A stretch of 64,000 nt of DNA from Glandiceps talaboti (lineage: Eukaryota > Hemichordata > Enteropneusta > Spengelidae): NCBI RefSeq assembly GCF_964340395.1, contig NC_135553.1, positions 24,629,449 through 24,693,448 on the forward strand. Reading direction: 5' to 3'. The notes beneath the pieces were generated by a model that was given only the letters and a program-made list of their open reading frames with translations, had not been told where the DNA came from and did no database searches. Both the position numbers and the translations under genes were made by a program. The first letter of the stretch is position 1. Each line of letters starts with the position of its first letter. Positions 40,056-52,599 of the stretch are shown piece by piece.

Positions 40056-43000
40056 AAGTAAATTATGCATAGCCTATCATCCAATCATAAAGTTTGGAGC
40101 ATACAGATTTAGATTAGTTTATTATGACTTACAGATACTTGGTATTGACAAGTAAACATCATGAAGGCTGGACAAACTGGGGATCTAAGTATTCATGGAA
40201 CTGGAACTCTGTAGATGCAGGACCACATAGAGACCTTGTAGGTGAGAAGGACTGAGTTGCAGGCACTGTTAGCCTGTGTGTACAGCCCTGGCAGTGGCTA
40301 TGAGAAGACAATTATTACTCTTGTATTTGAGCCTTCGGTTTACTAAGATAGATGCAAACTAAACTATTGTCACAACATGTTCATACAATAGTGATGTTAT
40401 TGATTGGACTTTCATAGTCTCAGTAGGGAGTTCAAGTTCTATAAACTTGCAGTGTACTGTTTAGGGACTTCCAATGTTTATACTATCTTGATCACAATGG
40501 TGATTAGAATCACACAACAGAGGAACCGCTATCACCCATTTGTGTATTTTTACCACATTGAAGAACAATAGATTTAGATAGCGTCTGTCTTAGTAAATGG
40601 AAGGCTCGATTACCAGTGTCGTACGTAACAATAAGTGGCATAAACAAGCTAACTTAAGTCACTGTAAACCAAGATTATAAAAATTACAGTTTATGTTATA
40701 ACCTCAAGTTACAATGTTGTAATTTTGCATTTATTGTATTCAAAAGCCATTGGCTGAAAATACAAATCACCATGAATAAAAACACAATACAGTTAAAAAG
40801 TTACTGTTCCGATTCATTTACTTCAGCTCCTACTTACTGATAGAGCTAGCATGCTTGGGCAAGATTGCAAGACTTTCTAAATTAACTATTTGGTCAGATG
40901 ATAACTGAGCTCAGTAAATTTTTCATAAGATGGTGGAGAATAAAAATACTATGGAATATACGATAGTTACAATAAAGACCAAATGTACTTTAATATGTAG
41001 TATTAATTTGATGTATTCGTGTGACAGCATTTAATCAAGAGGTTTTTAACCTCACTCACCAGGGTTGTATTTTTAACCTCATTTCACCAGGTGTATTTTT
41101 TAACCTCATTTCACCCCGGAGGTTTATTTTTTAACCTCATTTCACCAGGTGTATTTTTTAACCTCATTTCACCCGGAGGTGTATTTTTTAATCTCATTTC
41201 ACCAGGTGTATTTTTAACCTCATTCCACCCAGGGTTGTATTTTTTAACCTCATTCCCACCAGGGGGTGTATTTTTTAACCTCATTCCCACCAGGGGGTGT
41301 ATTTTTTAACCTCATTCCCACCAGGGGGTGTATTTTTTTGTAACAAAACACTACAAGTTGGGGAAAAACTGGATTAAGATAAAAAACAACAAATTTAAAA
41401 CAACTTTAGATAAATACATGTATGCAATGATATACAAACTTTGGGATAGATAGATGGTTAGTAGAGTTCTCTTGAACTTCTTCCACCACTACCACCTTCA
41501 CCACCACCACTACCAGCACTAGCACCACCACCACCACTACCTTCACCACCACCACCACCTTCACACCACCACCACAACCACCTCCATCACCACCACTACC
41601 TTCACCACCACCACCACCACCACCACCACCACTACCTTCACACCACCACCACCACAACCACCTCCACCACCACCACCTCCACCACCACCACTATTACCTT
41701 CACCACTACCACCACTACTACCACCACCACCACTTCTACTACCTTCACCACCACCACCACCACCACCACTACTACCACCACCATCACCACCACCACAACC
41801 ACCTCCATCACCACCACTACCTTCACCACCACCACCACCACCACCACTACTTTCACACCACCACAACCACCTCCACCACCACCACCACCACTATTACCTT
41901 CACCACTACCACCACCACTACTACTACCTTCACCACCACCACCACCACTACTACCACCACCACTACTACTACCTTCACCACCACCACCACCACCACACAA
42001 GGCATTATGGGTATCAACACTCCCTAACTTGTCTTGTCTTTTCAGAATTGTTAAAGAATGATAGTTAAGATCAGATGAAGTATTTTGATGTCTTCTCTAT
42101 TTTTACAGGTGATCTAGCAAACTCTATCCGTAAGAAGACCAACATGCATTTTGGATTGTATTACTCTCTCTTTGAATGGTTCCATCCTTTGTATCTTGAA
42201 GACAAGAAGAATGGATTTCAAACACAGACGTATGTTAATGTATGTAGCAGTTTACATTCCATTATCTTTGTGGGTTTTTTAAGCTGTACTAGCAGCAACT
42301 GGAACATGTTTTGAAAAAAAAAAATCTTTTGGTAGGTACACTACCTTTCAATACTCTTAATATTGTACACCCTGAGCAGTATCGCATCACCTGTGGATAA
42401 GCATATTTTGTAGCTTTATACAAGGTAAATCAAATCAAATTGATTTTTGGGTCCACACCCACAAATCAGCACCCTCAATGGAGAGCATGATTTCAACCTG
42501 TTTCTGTACTGCTTATGGATAATATCGACCACTTGTTAATATGTACAATGTCTAATAATTGGTATTTTAACAATTTTCAGTGAATCGTCATTCTCACATT
42601 TAAGTGCTATCACTGAGTTGAGCAAGAAATACTATAGGAGATTTTATCTTAGCTTGCAAATTTTACAATGAAATCCAAATGACCAGTATGAAAGGAATAG
42701 ACACAACTGTGATTTTCAAGATAAACTCAATTGATAAGACCCCTGTATATAAACAATTACACTCTTTGGAAAGTTCAATTCAAACAATCAGTGCCAAGTT
42801 TGGTATCTGATAACAGGAGCAGAGCAGACACTGTGTATAAAAGGATGTTGTGTGTTATCTTTATTGTGTGTAAAGTGCAGACACTGTGTAAGGGATATTT
42901 GTGTGTTATCGTTATTGTGCCTATCTCAACATGACACCTTGTGATCAGTCTCACTGATCTTGATACATCAATTTAATAACATTTGCAAGCTAATAAGATA

Positions 43001-43363
43001 AAATCTTCAGTATATAGGGTAGTTCTTTTGTTGAGGTTTAACCTTTTCATGAGTTCTCTCAGACTGTTCATCTCTCATAAATTTTATTCCTAATCTAACA
43101 TTTTCCTTTAACACCATACTAAGTGTCATGGATGCAATCAGACAATAATTCTAGGCATTGTGTCATCATGAATTATTTTTTGACCTTTGACCTTGATAGG
43201 ATGTGGTAAAGCCACAGTTAGCAGAGATAATTAATACATACAAACCTGAAGTGTTGTGGTCTGATGGTGACTGGGAAGCTCCTGATACATACTGGAATAG
43301 TACTGAATTCCTGGCATGGCTGTACAATGACAGGTCAGGATACTATAGTCATGGAGATTTACC

Positions 43364-43403
<40 letters not shown>

Positions 43404-46400
43404 CGATTGATCGATTGTACACTATGATGTTAAGTCATGATTCTTTCACAGAACACATGACTATTTCAGTCCTTGAATTTCATGTGATTTTCAGTGTATA
43501 TACTGATTAATTGATTCATAGTGTGATAGTCATTGTCTTGTAACATGAGTTTGAAGTAACTGATAGAAAATATCATTTTGTATTTATAAATCAAATTTAT
43601 AAGCAAACACAATTATTGACACCATTGAGGGTATTTCACCTGGTTTCATTGATAGACAAATTTTGTAAAAATGTAAATGACTTTGTGAACATTATTTGCT
43701 TATAGGTCTTGCATATGCATATGCTCATTTGCATATAGGTCTGCAATAATTTTTTCAGTATAGGTATGTGCACTAATACAAGTAATCACTGGTTACCATA
43801 CTGAGCTGCATTAGTGCCCTGGACACTTTCATTGTAACTTTTTTTTCAAAATGGGGAGGACTAGGCTCTCGTCCAGACACCCCTCCTTAGCAATGGTTGA
43901 AACTTGGGTCTGTAGTTTATAAACACTAAGTACATTTCCCTTCAAGGTAAATACATAATGCAGAGTGTGCCTGGATGTTGACTAGAATCTATATTAAAAG
44001 CAAAGCTTACTAAAACAAAAGTACAAGACCTTAGGTTGAGTGATGGCGCTAATGCGGCTCAGTACGGTAGTAAGAGTAAATTATCCTGCAGAAGTACAAC
44101 ACTATAATGATGTGCCAATCATTTCTGTGGCATTAAATCTTATTGATGTTTTTTAAATATTTCAGTCCAGTTAAGGATACCGTGGTAACAAACGACAGAT
44201 GGGGTCAAGGAGACACATGTAAACATGGTGGTTATTATACGTGTAATGATCGCTATAATCCAGGTATGTAGAAACATCATCTGTTTCACCTCATCAGCCA
44301 CATACCATCACCATGGTTACCATTTATGTAATGACAGCTGTAATCCAGGTATGTACAAATCATCCGTCTGTTTCATTTCATCAGCCATACATCATCACCA
44401 TGGTTACCATATATGAAGCTGATAGTTTTAATCCAGGTAATTAGGAAATATCGCTTTCACTTCATCAGCCATACACGATCACCATGGTTACCATACATAC
44501 TGTAGTTGGTTTAATCCATATGTAGTAGATGTCATCTCTCTCTTTCACTTCATCAACCATACATGATTACCATGGTTACCATATGTTTTGGGAAAGTTGT
44601 AAATAACTGAAACTTACGTCATTCAGACTATCTACATGTCAAAACTGAACTTATTTGGCTTTATTTGTTACAATAATTTTGATAATATAACATAGTATAT
44701 GCATCAGATATAAAAGTTTTCAACTTTTGCTTTACTCTGTTCTTTTGAGTCAAGGAAACTTGAAAGTTTTTTCAGTTACAATCAATATAAATGAATCTAG
44801 TTTCACTGTGCCAATCTTTGAAATAATGGTCCAAATTATTCCCATTTTTAGAATCGAGAAAATAAAACATTTGTTGATTTTCTGGAAAACAAGAAAGTGA
44901 CCACCCAAAGTTCTTTCATCATTTCAAAGGGACCAGGAGCAAGCTTTCAGGGCATATTTTTTTAAATAAATTTTGATAGCATTGGTTCCAATTGGCTGCC
45001 ACGGTGCATTCTGCCTTGTAACTGAAGTATAGTAATTTGATATTCTATGAGACGATGCTCAAAGGAGTGTTCAGATAACAAAAAAAAAATACCTGATACA
45101 TTTATTTATAATACATTTTGACATTAGTATTTCTTCTTTGAAGTCAAACTATTTATTTGATAATAATGGCATTTCAATGTGAAAGCTAGAACACAGCAAA
45201 AGGAACACAATCGGTATAGTCCGAGTGTTATTTGCATACATAACACAAACATTTATGTGATGGCCTACAGAGGGCGCCATAACTATGTTTGGATTGAGTT
45301 GTCTTCTAAGGAATAAATTACGGCTGATCTAGTGACTTACTCTAATGGAAATTTGCCACGCATAACAAAATATTTCATTTCTAAATTTTCATTTTCATTA
45401 TGCAAATGTACTAGTAACGTAGTGAGTCTTATTTTGAGTTTGTCATGACCATAATTATGAAAATGATTTTAAAATGTAATTAAAATTACATGTATAGCTG
45501 TTTTCTTGTCACATTTATTAGACAGTGTACATTTTGTTCTACAGGTGTACTCCAACCACACAAATGGGAAAATTGTATGACTATTGATAAAAAATCCTGG
45601 GGTTACCGTAGAAACGCACCATTAGCAGACTACCTGGATATGGACAATTTGACCCAGCTGTTGGCTGAAACAGTCAGGTATGGTACTAGAGATTGACATA
45701 TATCAATACATTTCTCTTCATAGTACTACGGCTTAGTCATTCTTTCTTTAAAAATGCAATGTAATTAAAAATATAATTGCCATCATTATCAAAGAGTCCA
45801 ATAAGGCCAAATAAAACAAATTGTGTTTCTGATAACCTGACCAGCCCTACTTTAAGCTGCCGACCCTAAACATTTTTTACATGTAAAAAGGTAAAATTAT
45901 GACAATTTACTTCTATTTCCGTGTAGATTTTCTTGCCAAGTTATCTTTGGTTATTATTTTTTCAAAATCCCATTCCAGAGAGAAATGGATGTCATTTCAG
46001 TCTATAACAGCACAGTCTGCATATTGTGTTTGTCTACTTCTGAATCACATAATTGTCTTTGTTTACTTCTTTTACAACCCATCAACTGTTACAGACATAT
46101 TGTGATCAACAAGTATCTTGTCTTTGGGTCAAAGAAATTTAAAAAAAATAAACTGTGAAATAAAAAATAAAATCCTGACCTACTTAACTTACCCTATTTT
46201 CTGAAGTCATGTAATCAGAAACAAAGATTTTAAATTTTTTTCCCTGAGCTGTATATTAAAGTGTGACAGATCTTGATCTTACAGCTGATCTACAATGTCA
46301 AGGTCAGATTGCTCTGTCATATAACCTTGATCTACAATGTCAAGGTCAGATTGTTCTATCATATAACCTTGATCTGCAATAGGAAACATGTTTGGTGTGT

Positions 46401-47384
46401 AAAGATTTTTTTTTATTTATAAGTCTATTAACGTGAATAGATATATCTCAGATTGTCTCAATTTCATTTTGTATTAGACTGTTGCCAAGGGTAATAAGTC
46501 ACTGCAAGCTTGACTGAACAGATGATTACAGCAACTATCCCATGAGAGACAGCTAGCTAGATCAACAGGCTTCCATTGCAGTGTCTGTAATCAGTCTAAT
46601 TACTACCTTCATCATCAAATATTCCACTGTTCCTACATTTGTATTCTCTAGAGAATAAGTCATTTCTCCAACTGCCCTCTAGAGAAAGAACTAGGAGTCA
46701 AACTGTCTGCAATGTCAAGATGTTTTAAACTGATATTCATCATGGGGTGGGGGTGGGTGGATGGGTGGATGGGTGGGGGTGTATGGAGTTGGGTGTATGG
46801 GGCGGGGGAGGTATACAGTACAATTATCAAAAGAATACAAATTGTGAATTTTGAATTAAATATTAATAATCCTCTTACATTTATGACTGAAAAACTCAAT
46901 TGATGAAATATTGAAAAATAGTCTTTTTATATTTGAATGTGTTCATTTACATATCATACAACAAACCTTTTGAAAAAATTATTTATCATAACAATACTTA
47001 GAAAATGGTACTTTTGAACAGATTTCATTAAAAAATTAATTAATACAAATATCAGATTATGATATTGCAATCTTTTATTTTGTATTTTTATAGTTTTATG
47101 AAATAACTAAAACACATGACATAATCAGTGCACTAGGGAACAACTGTATTATACCATGTTACCCCTGCTTTGAGGGGGCTACAAATGTCGCCAATGTACA
47201 CAATGTAATCACAGCTTACAGATTATTGTGTTGACATATAGATTTAAACATCCTAAATCAACTCCTGGCTCTAACTTCAGTTTGAGTATTGTTGATATAA
47301 GAGATTTGTTTGGCCATGACTGATTTGCATATTATCATAAAGTATGTATGAGTTGGTTTAATTCTAAGAAAATGTAGGTTCAGG

Positions 47385-47417
<33 letters not shown>

Positions 47418-49433
47418 GCCTGTCTGTCTGTCTGTCTGTCTGTGTATGTATGTGTGTGGAAGACTTAAATTCAAAAACTGCCAACCCAATTGCCTTGGTA
47501 TTTGGTGGGGACATTACTTGTGGGGTCTAGTTGGGAAATTGTTCAAATGAAAATGATCGCATCACAGGTGTGTGATTTGGGTCAAAAAATGTGATTTTTG
47601 GTTAAAAAAACTTGTATTTATACATACAAATTTAACAGGGATGCATCTGTGGGTGTATAGATGAAGATACATTAAGTATATAATGATCTCATCAGTAATA
47701 TGCAAATTAGGTGTAAAAATGTGCATTTTGGTCAAAAATTTATATCTCAAAAAGCACTTGGTCAGTGAGACTGAAACTTGGTGAGATGTTTCTAGAAGTG
47801 TTTCTGCAGATTTTCTTCTAAATATTTTGACACAATTGCCCTAGCAACCATGACCACGCCCTTAGCAACAGCCAATGGCAGTATATTTTGGTCAAATAAC
47901 AACATCATCTGGTAGGCAAGTGAGTAAACATTCAAAAAAATGTATGCAAATATCCCTAGCAACCATGACCACGCTCATAGCATCAGCCAAACGGTCGTGT
48001 ATTTCACAAAGATAACAACATGGATTAATAGACAATTGAATAAACATTCAAAAAATGTATGTAAATTTGCCTAGCAACAATACAACGCCCATAGCAACAG
48101 CCAAATAATCATGTGTATTGCAAAGATAACAGGAATAGAAAGAAATGAATAAACATCCAAAAAATGTATGCAAATGTGGCTAGCAACAAGACCACGCCCA
48201 TAGCAACAGCCAAATGATCACATATATTGGGAAGATAGCAGGGATTAATAGACAATTGAATAAACATTCCATAAATGTATGTAAATTTGCCTGGCAACAA
48301 GACCACGCCCATAGCAACAGCCAAATGATAGTGTGTATCGCAAAGATAGCAACATGGTTGAATAGGCAACGGGATAGTCATTCAGCAAATGAATACCTAT
48401 TGTTAGCATGGACTAGCATATGGATAAACATTTTAAAAAACTGTACAGTTGTGCTACAACGCATTGGCGGTATTTTTTAGTGGAGTGGTTTTCTAATGAG
48501 GCAAATTATGACGTAAGAAAAATATTCCATGCCTATCCACATCATACATGTAAACAGTCTTAGCACATGGTACGGTGTGTATGTTTTATCTCGCATTATT
48601 TTATGGATATCACAAGTAATTATTTTTATTCCATTCCAGTTGTGGTGGAAACCTGTTAATGAACATTGGCCCAACTCATGATGGTCGCATTGTACCAATA
48701 TTTGAGGAACGTCTACGCCAAATGGGAAGTTGGTTGAAAGTGAACGGTGACGCTATTTACTCTACTAAACCTTGGATGCATCAAAATGACACAGTAACGC
48801 CAAATGTTTGGTAAATTTTATTTATTACTTGCAGAGATGTAGATTACTTGTGGTTACTCCACAATTTCTTACTGGCTACTTTTTCATGAATTTGTGCTCA
48901 AAAAGTCTTTGTTTCAACCACTGCATATATCAATTATTGGGTAGGTTCACTTGTAGATTTTACTGACTACTTTTTCCGATTTTACCTGCAGCTTTTGAAA
49001 ATTAGCTACATCCCTGACTTATGTCTATTTCTTTGTTCATGTCCATTTCAAGGTACAATACATATTATGTATATTTCACTAATCTAAGAGTGAAAATGAT
49101 TATTTCACTGTTGTGTAACTTGACAATATTGTGACAAATCTTGAATAAAATGATGTCTAATTCATGCTTTTTTTTCATTGCCACAGGTATACCAGTAAAG
49201 GTGACACAGTATATGCTATCATATTAGACTGGCCACACTCTAACCAACTTCATCTTGGAGTTACTAAAACAACAGCACAAACAACGGTTGAAATGTTAGG
49301 CTATTCTACTGCATTATTATGGAAACCGGATCAGCCAGTCGGAATGACTGTTACAATGCCAATGTTGGCTATCAATCAGTTGCCATGCCAATGGGCATGG
49401 GTGTTAAAACTGACCAATCTAAGCAAAGAATAG
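36888..49433 (+). CDS. FUCA1: Tissue-type alpha-L-fucosidase (GH29), eight coding exons using first exon 1b
   Basis: Hydrolyses terminal alpha-linked L-fucose from glycoproteins and glycolipids; lysosomal or secreted in animals. Exons: 36888-37228 (1b), 40135-40241, 42109-42239, 43200-43333, 44166-44263, 45545-45677, 48640-48810, 49187-49433 with TAG at the end: 453 residues against 466 in human FUCA1. All junctions are GT/AG and phases agree. A signal peptide is visible ([20 protein letters not shown]). GH29 marks in order: [20 protein letters not shown] and HWGVFS in exon 1, [10 protein letters not shown] in exon 2, [20 protein letters not shown] in exon 3, the nucleophile in [18 protein letters not shown] (Asp 215, equal to human Asp225), VVTNDRWGQ in exon 5, the likely acid/base Glu 279 in [18 protein letters not shown] (human Glu289), and [20 protein letters not shown] in exon 7. 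It lies tail to tail with the PRKAR1A-like gene. An alternative first exon lies 6.3 kb upstream. Exon 5 is followed by tandem copies of its own donor. Confidence 0.95.
37960..38200. repeat. CTGT-anchored dispersed repeat family F3, copy 1
   Basis: A CTGT run followed by caaaaactactgctccaatt, then atgagttatttgcataaat and atatcttgagaatg. Related order at 47388-47600 and 52916-53130. The microsatellite appears to be part of the element. Confidence 0.6.
38399..38602. repeat. (GTT)n and (ACAAT)n microsatellites
   Basis: About 15 GTT units at 38399-38443 and about 13 ACAAT units at 38533-38602, in fucosidase intron 1. Confidence 0.95.
38941..39181. mobile_element. Near-perfect hairpin with 116-117-bp arms and 8-bp loop
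   Basis: Arms 38941-39056 and 39065-39181 are reverse complements with one mismatch and one single-base indel; loop 39057-39064. Centre: agcctgatcgcc/ggcgatcaggct. The direct repeat ggtttttc lies at 38931-38938 and 39182-39189, a possible 8-bp target duplication. No coding frame. In fucosidase intron 1, about 950 bp before exon 2. Confidence 0.95.
39749..40054 (+). mobile_element. tRNA-derived SINE with duplicated head and (ATT)n tail
   Basis: Box A-like tggccgagcagt at 39802-39813 and box B-like ggtccgaacct at 39845-39855. A partial extra head (gcgagcggttagcttgtacg) precedes it at 39749. The body has gggtactccggtttcctcct, a core shared by many animal SINEs, and the tail is gaataaagattattatt repeats. 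It ends about 80 bp before the acceptor of fucosidase exon 2. Confidence 0.8.
41045..41335. repeat. 25-29-bp minisatellite, about 11 units
   Basis: Units of type tttttaacctcatttcacca followed by ggtgta or cggaggtgta. In fucosidase intron 2. A plus frame across it reads FFNLISPGG repeats and is not coding. Confidence 0.95.
41470..41998. repeat. (CCA)n-rich low-complexity tract
   Basis: About 530 bp of CCA, CTA and TTCA triplets with internal duplications, ending 110 bp before the acceptor of fucosidase exon 3. Strong strand asymmetry, pyrimidine/A on the sense strand. Minus frames encode Gly/Val repeats only. Confidence 0.97.
43362..43419. repeat. (ATTG)n microsatellite
   Basis: About 14 ATTG/ATCG units, 28 bp after the donor of fucosidase exon 4. 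Confidence 0.95.
44264..44590 (+). repeat. 85-88-bp tandem copies of the exon 5 end and its splice donor
   Basis: The true exon 5 ends taatccag|gtatgt at 44263. The next copies end taatccag|gtatgta at 44348 and taatccag|gtaatta at 44436; a further copy near 44519 has lost the AG (taatccatatgta). Each begins catggttaccat, corresponding to catggtggttat of the exon. Copy 1 still reads [14 protein letters not shown] against [14 protein letters not shown] of the exon. Reading from the exon through its donor meets TAG after two codons, so only the first donor gives full-length protein. Confidence 0.9.
44750..45060. repeat. Dispersed repeat family F2, copy 2
   Basis: Diverged relative of 23420-23760, sharing ttttcagtta, atttcaaagggacca, gagcaagctttcag and gtgcattctgccttg-type blocks. 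Fucosidase intron 5. Confidence 0.5.
46270..46385. repeat. Short tandem repeat of about 42-47 bp, three units
   Basis: Repeats of ttgatctacaatgtcaaggt and cagattgctctgtcatataa in fucosidase intron 6. Confidence 0.85.
47388..48375. repeat. CTGT-anchored repeat F3 copy 2 followed by five units of a 110-117-bp tandem repeat
   Basis: CTGT run at 47388-47440 followed by aaaactgccaacccaattgc. Units from about 47837 share ctagcaaccatgaccacgcc, agcaacagccaa and aataaacattcaaaaaatgt, repeating near 47956, 48070, 48179 and 48290. Whole block in fucosidase intron 6. Confidence 0.88.
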
Positions 49434-49689
49434 TAGTGCTGACACACACACATATTGTTCTATTTTGGGTCACAAGTATATAAACAAATTACGCCTGAAC
49501 ACACACAAAAGATGATGCTCTGCTATGCTTGGTTTGCTCAGAAAACAACTAAAATACAGAAATTTTATTAGTGACTTGGTTGCAAAAATTTACCATCTTT
49601 TATTTTCATCTGGATGTTTATTTTGTATATTTTTAGTTTTTGTCTCCTGAAATGTTACCATATCTGTCAAAGTGACAATATGGAAATTT

Positions 49690-49923
49690 AGTTTAATTTT
49701 TAATTTACATAACAAATTTATCATGACTTCCTACTTGGAAAATCAATGTGAAACAACATAGACCAAGTCTGTGTTTGTACATACAACAAAAAAACCTTTT
49801 TGACACATTTTTTTAAAGCTTTTTTGTGATTACAAACACAGACTTGGTCTATGTTGTTTCACATTGATTTTTCAAGTAGGAAGTCATGATAAATTGTTTT
49901 ATAAATTAAAAATCCAAAATAAA
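49690..49923. repeat. Inverted repeat in fucosidase 3' UTR or 3' flank, ending at an AATAAA
   Basis: Arms of about 85-90 bp: 49690-49780 (with acttcctacttggaaaatca and acatagaccaagtctgtgtt) and 49831-49915 (aacacagacttggtctatgt, aagtaggaagtcatgataaa). Weaker complementarity goes on outward to about 49665 and 49955. A polyadenylation-like AATAAA lies at 49918-49923, about 485 bp after the stop, so the hairpin may be in the mRNA. Confidence 0.85.
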
Positions 49924-50420
49924 TACCCAATCCTCATCCATATGGCCACTTTAATATATGTAAGTGAACCACTGTTTACATCATGATCAGGTTTGTATCA
50001 ATGCATGCTTAGGTATAAGGATGAATTCTCACTTTAAAACAAAACAGTGCACAGTGAAAGCATCAGGTAAAATGAAAAATATGTGTTATTATATCTGTAA
50101 TGTAGGGTTGAAGGAATTCATGATACCTCCATAAAATGGATAAATATTTCAATATCATGAAAACTGGGTAGTTTTATTTTATCAAGTCTAATATATTTGT
50201 TTAGTAGGGGATTTGTCTTTTCTTTCCTTAGTTATGTTCTGTTGCCATGGTTATTAAACTTAGAATTTGTGTTTTGGGTATTGATAGACATACAAGTACC
50301 ATAGTCTTGTAGGCTTTGGATCTGTACTCAGAAGATTGCAAAACACAAACTGAGGCTGATGGTACCACTGGTCACGCCCTCAATAACACCTTTAGCACTA
50401 TGTGACCTAAGGGTACTTTT

Positions 50421-51100
50421 AAGGGACGATCGCACAATGTCACACAAGTTCAATAAATTAACTTCATTTGTTTTGGATAAAACCCCATCCCCTTTAATGA
50501 ATGTTCACAAGTTCAACATCGACATATTTATATATAATGTAAATCATGATGAAAACTGTAGCAGTCACACCACTGTGATAGATGCAATGTAAAAACATGA
50601 CGGTAAACACATTCTGGACACCCAGCACTGTAGATCACATTAGAGGTAAATTTTAATCAACTTATCAACATTTAAATACAGAACCTGTTATCATTAAAGG
50701 TGTGAAATTTTTGAAATTTTCAAATACTTGGAAACACTGGTTGAAAAAATTGATATTTAAAGTTGAGTTTATTACTGTGCTAATATTTTGGAGTGAGTAA
50801 TAACCTGGCCTTTAACTTTCATTTCGTCATATGTACTACTTGTTTGTTATTATCATGTACTTTGGTTTTCTCATTCAGTTAGTTACAAATCTTAATTAGT
50901 TTGTTATGTAAATTTATGCTAATTTGTATCGTTATCCTATCAAGAAATCATACGGAGGATCCTGCTTTGTGTAATTTTCGAAATTTGGTTAGAAGTGCGA
51001 AAATGATGTTCAGCAATTGTATTGACATCAAACCCATTCCCTCCTAAATGAATAAAGTTCACTTGTTGAGCTTGTGTGGCATTGTGCGATTGTTCCTAAA
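50421..51100. mobile_element. TIR element family T1, copy 1
   Basis: Left end gggacgatcgcacaatgtca and right end (inverted) ggaacaatcgcacaatgcca are terminal inverted repeats of about 40 bp continuing into cacaagttcaataaa. The left and right thirds match 63334-63750 in the same orientation (aacattcacaag, catgatgaaaa, tcaacttatcaacatc, aaatttggttagaa). About 250 bp between 50730 and 50960 are extra here. No transposase frame. Confidence 0.8.
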
Positions 51101-51816
51101 GTTAGCAGAATTGGCCAAGGGTCTAGCAGCTAAACCACAAGTACCCTTGTTATCTACTAATTCTAGGTTTTGATGAAAATACTTGGCTTACATCATAATC
51201 AGAATGTAACATACTTTGATAAGTACTTTGATGAATATTTACATGCACACAATATTTACTTAGAACATCCAATACAATGGTATCTAGATTTGTGTTTGTC
51301 TGAATTCATCATTTTGAATGTTTATAATCCACTTAAGAAACACTGTGGGGAAGAAGTACTGTGGGGTGAAGTACTGTCAGATGAAGTACTGTGGAGTGAA
51401 ATACTGTGGAGGACGAAATACTGCTGATAGACCTTAAATTTGTGGAGTTTTTTTCAAATAATAGCAATCATGTTGTATTTACATCATACTTTCATAATGA
51501 TAAATATATCTTAGTATAGATTAAGTATATATACCAATGATTTACTGAGAATTACACAGAACATTAAAAAAATATATACTTTTACACTTTGGTGGAAATA
51601 CTTAAAAGTGTGATTAGTCATTCAAGTATAAAATGTTAATGTCAATGCATGTTGCAGACTGTAAGATGTCGCTCCATCCTCATCAGCCTGAAAGGGGTTG
51701 GCCAATGGTGAGGGCGCTTGTCATAGCATATATTACCTTACAGACTATGCATGCCTTTGATAGCATTAAAATGATCATCAGGTGTTGTTTGTATCGATAA
51801 CAATTTGTGGCATAAT

Positions 51817-51845
51817 GGGGTGGGGGTGGGGGTGGGGGTGGGGGT
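51817..51845 (+). other. G-quadruplex-type run (GGGGGT)n
   Basis: Five consecutive runs of four or five G separated by single T. Such spacing is expected to form a very stable G-quadruplex in single-stranded DNA or RNA. Confidence 0.7.
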
Positions 51846-52599
51846 ATGCTTCAGAAAGTACCTTACTCCAGGAACTTTTTAAAGTATGCGGCGGCAAAGT
51901 TTCCCATAATTGTGTGTAAACTTAATAGTTTACACTCCTTTATAGAATACTGATGGTAAAAAAAAAATTTCAAAGCAGGGTCTTTAAAAGATAATAGGTT
52001 ATTGCCCAATATTTCTTGAAAAACAGAGAGTTTTAAAAAAAAAATTGGTACATTATATTCATATCAGAACAAAATTCAGTCATACAAATTTTTATTTAGT
52101 TTCATTTGGTTTATAATGTAGGACTGTGGTGTATTTTGGATTGTGTAATTTTCATCACTAATAACAAAATTTGTCTGGTAAGTTTTATATTGGTGATGAA
52201 GTGTCAGACAATACACATGGTGTTGTTAAATGTAGGGTAACTTTTACCACATGCATGTGTACTGATGTGCAGGTGTAAAACTATTTTCAAAATGTCAGAT
52301 CCCATACTAAGGAACGAAGAAGACTCGAACTTTGCAACACACTGTATCTCTCTATAACTGATTACTGAGCAATAAAGAACGCTTTATAAAACCAATTTAA
52401 ATACATTTCAGTATTTATGTTGTTCTTTTGTATAAACCTGTGCGACAACAACGGTTAATTTTAAACTGATGAAATTTCTTCAGGAGGACCAACATCAAGG
52501 AATATTTACTGTTAAAACTTCATTCACAACCTGCAGCCTCCAATAATGTATGTAATAAACTAGACCACACAGCTTGGAATTCATGCATAATAAGTTATC

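Noticed and set aside
41406-42000. Glycine-rich and valine-rich frames that resemble a cuticle or RNA-binding protein
   Set aside because: Pure CCA/GGT trinucleotide repeat, open in several frames.
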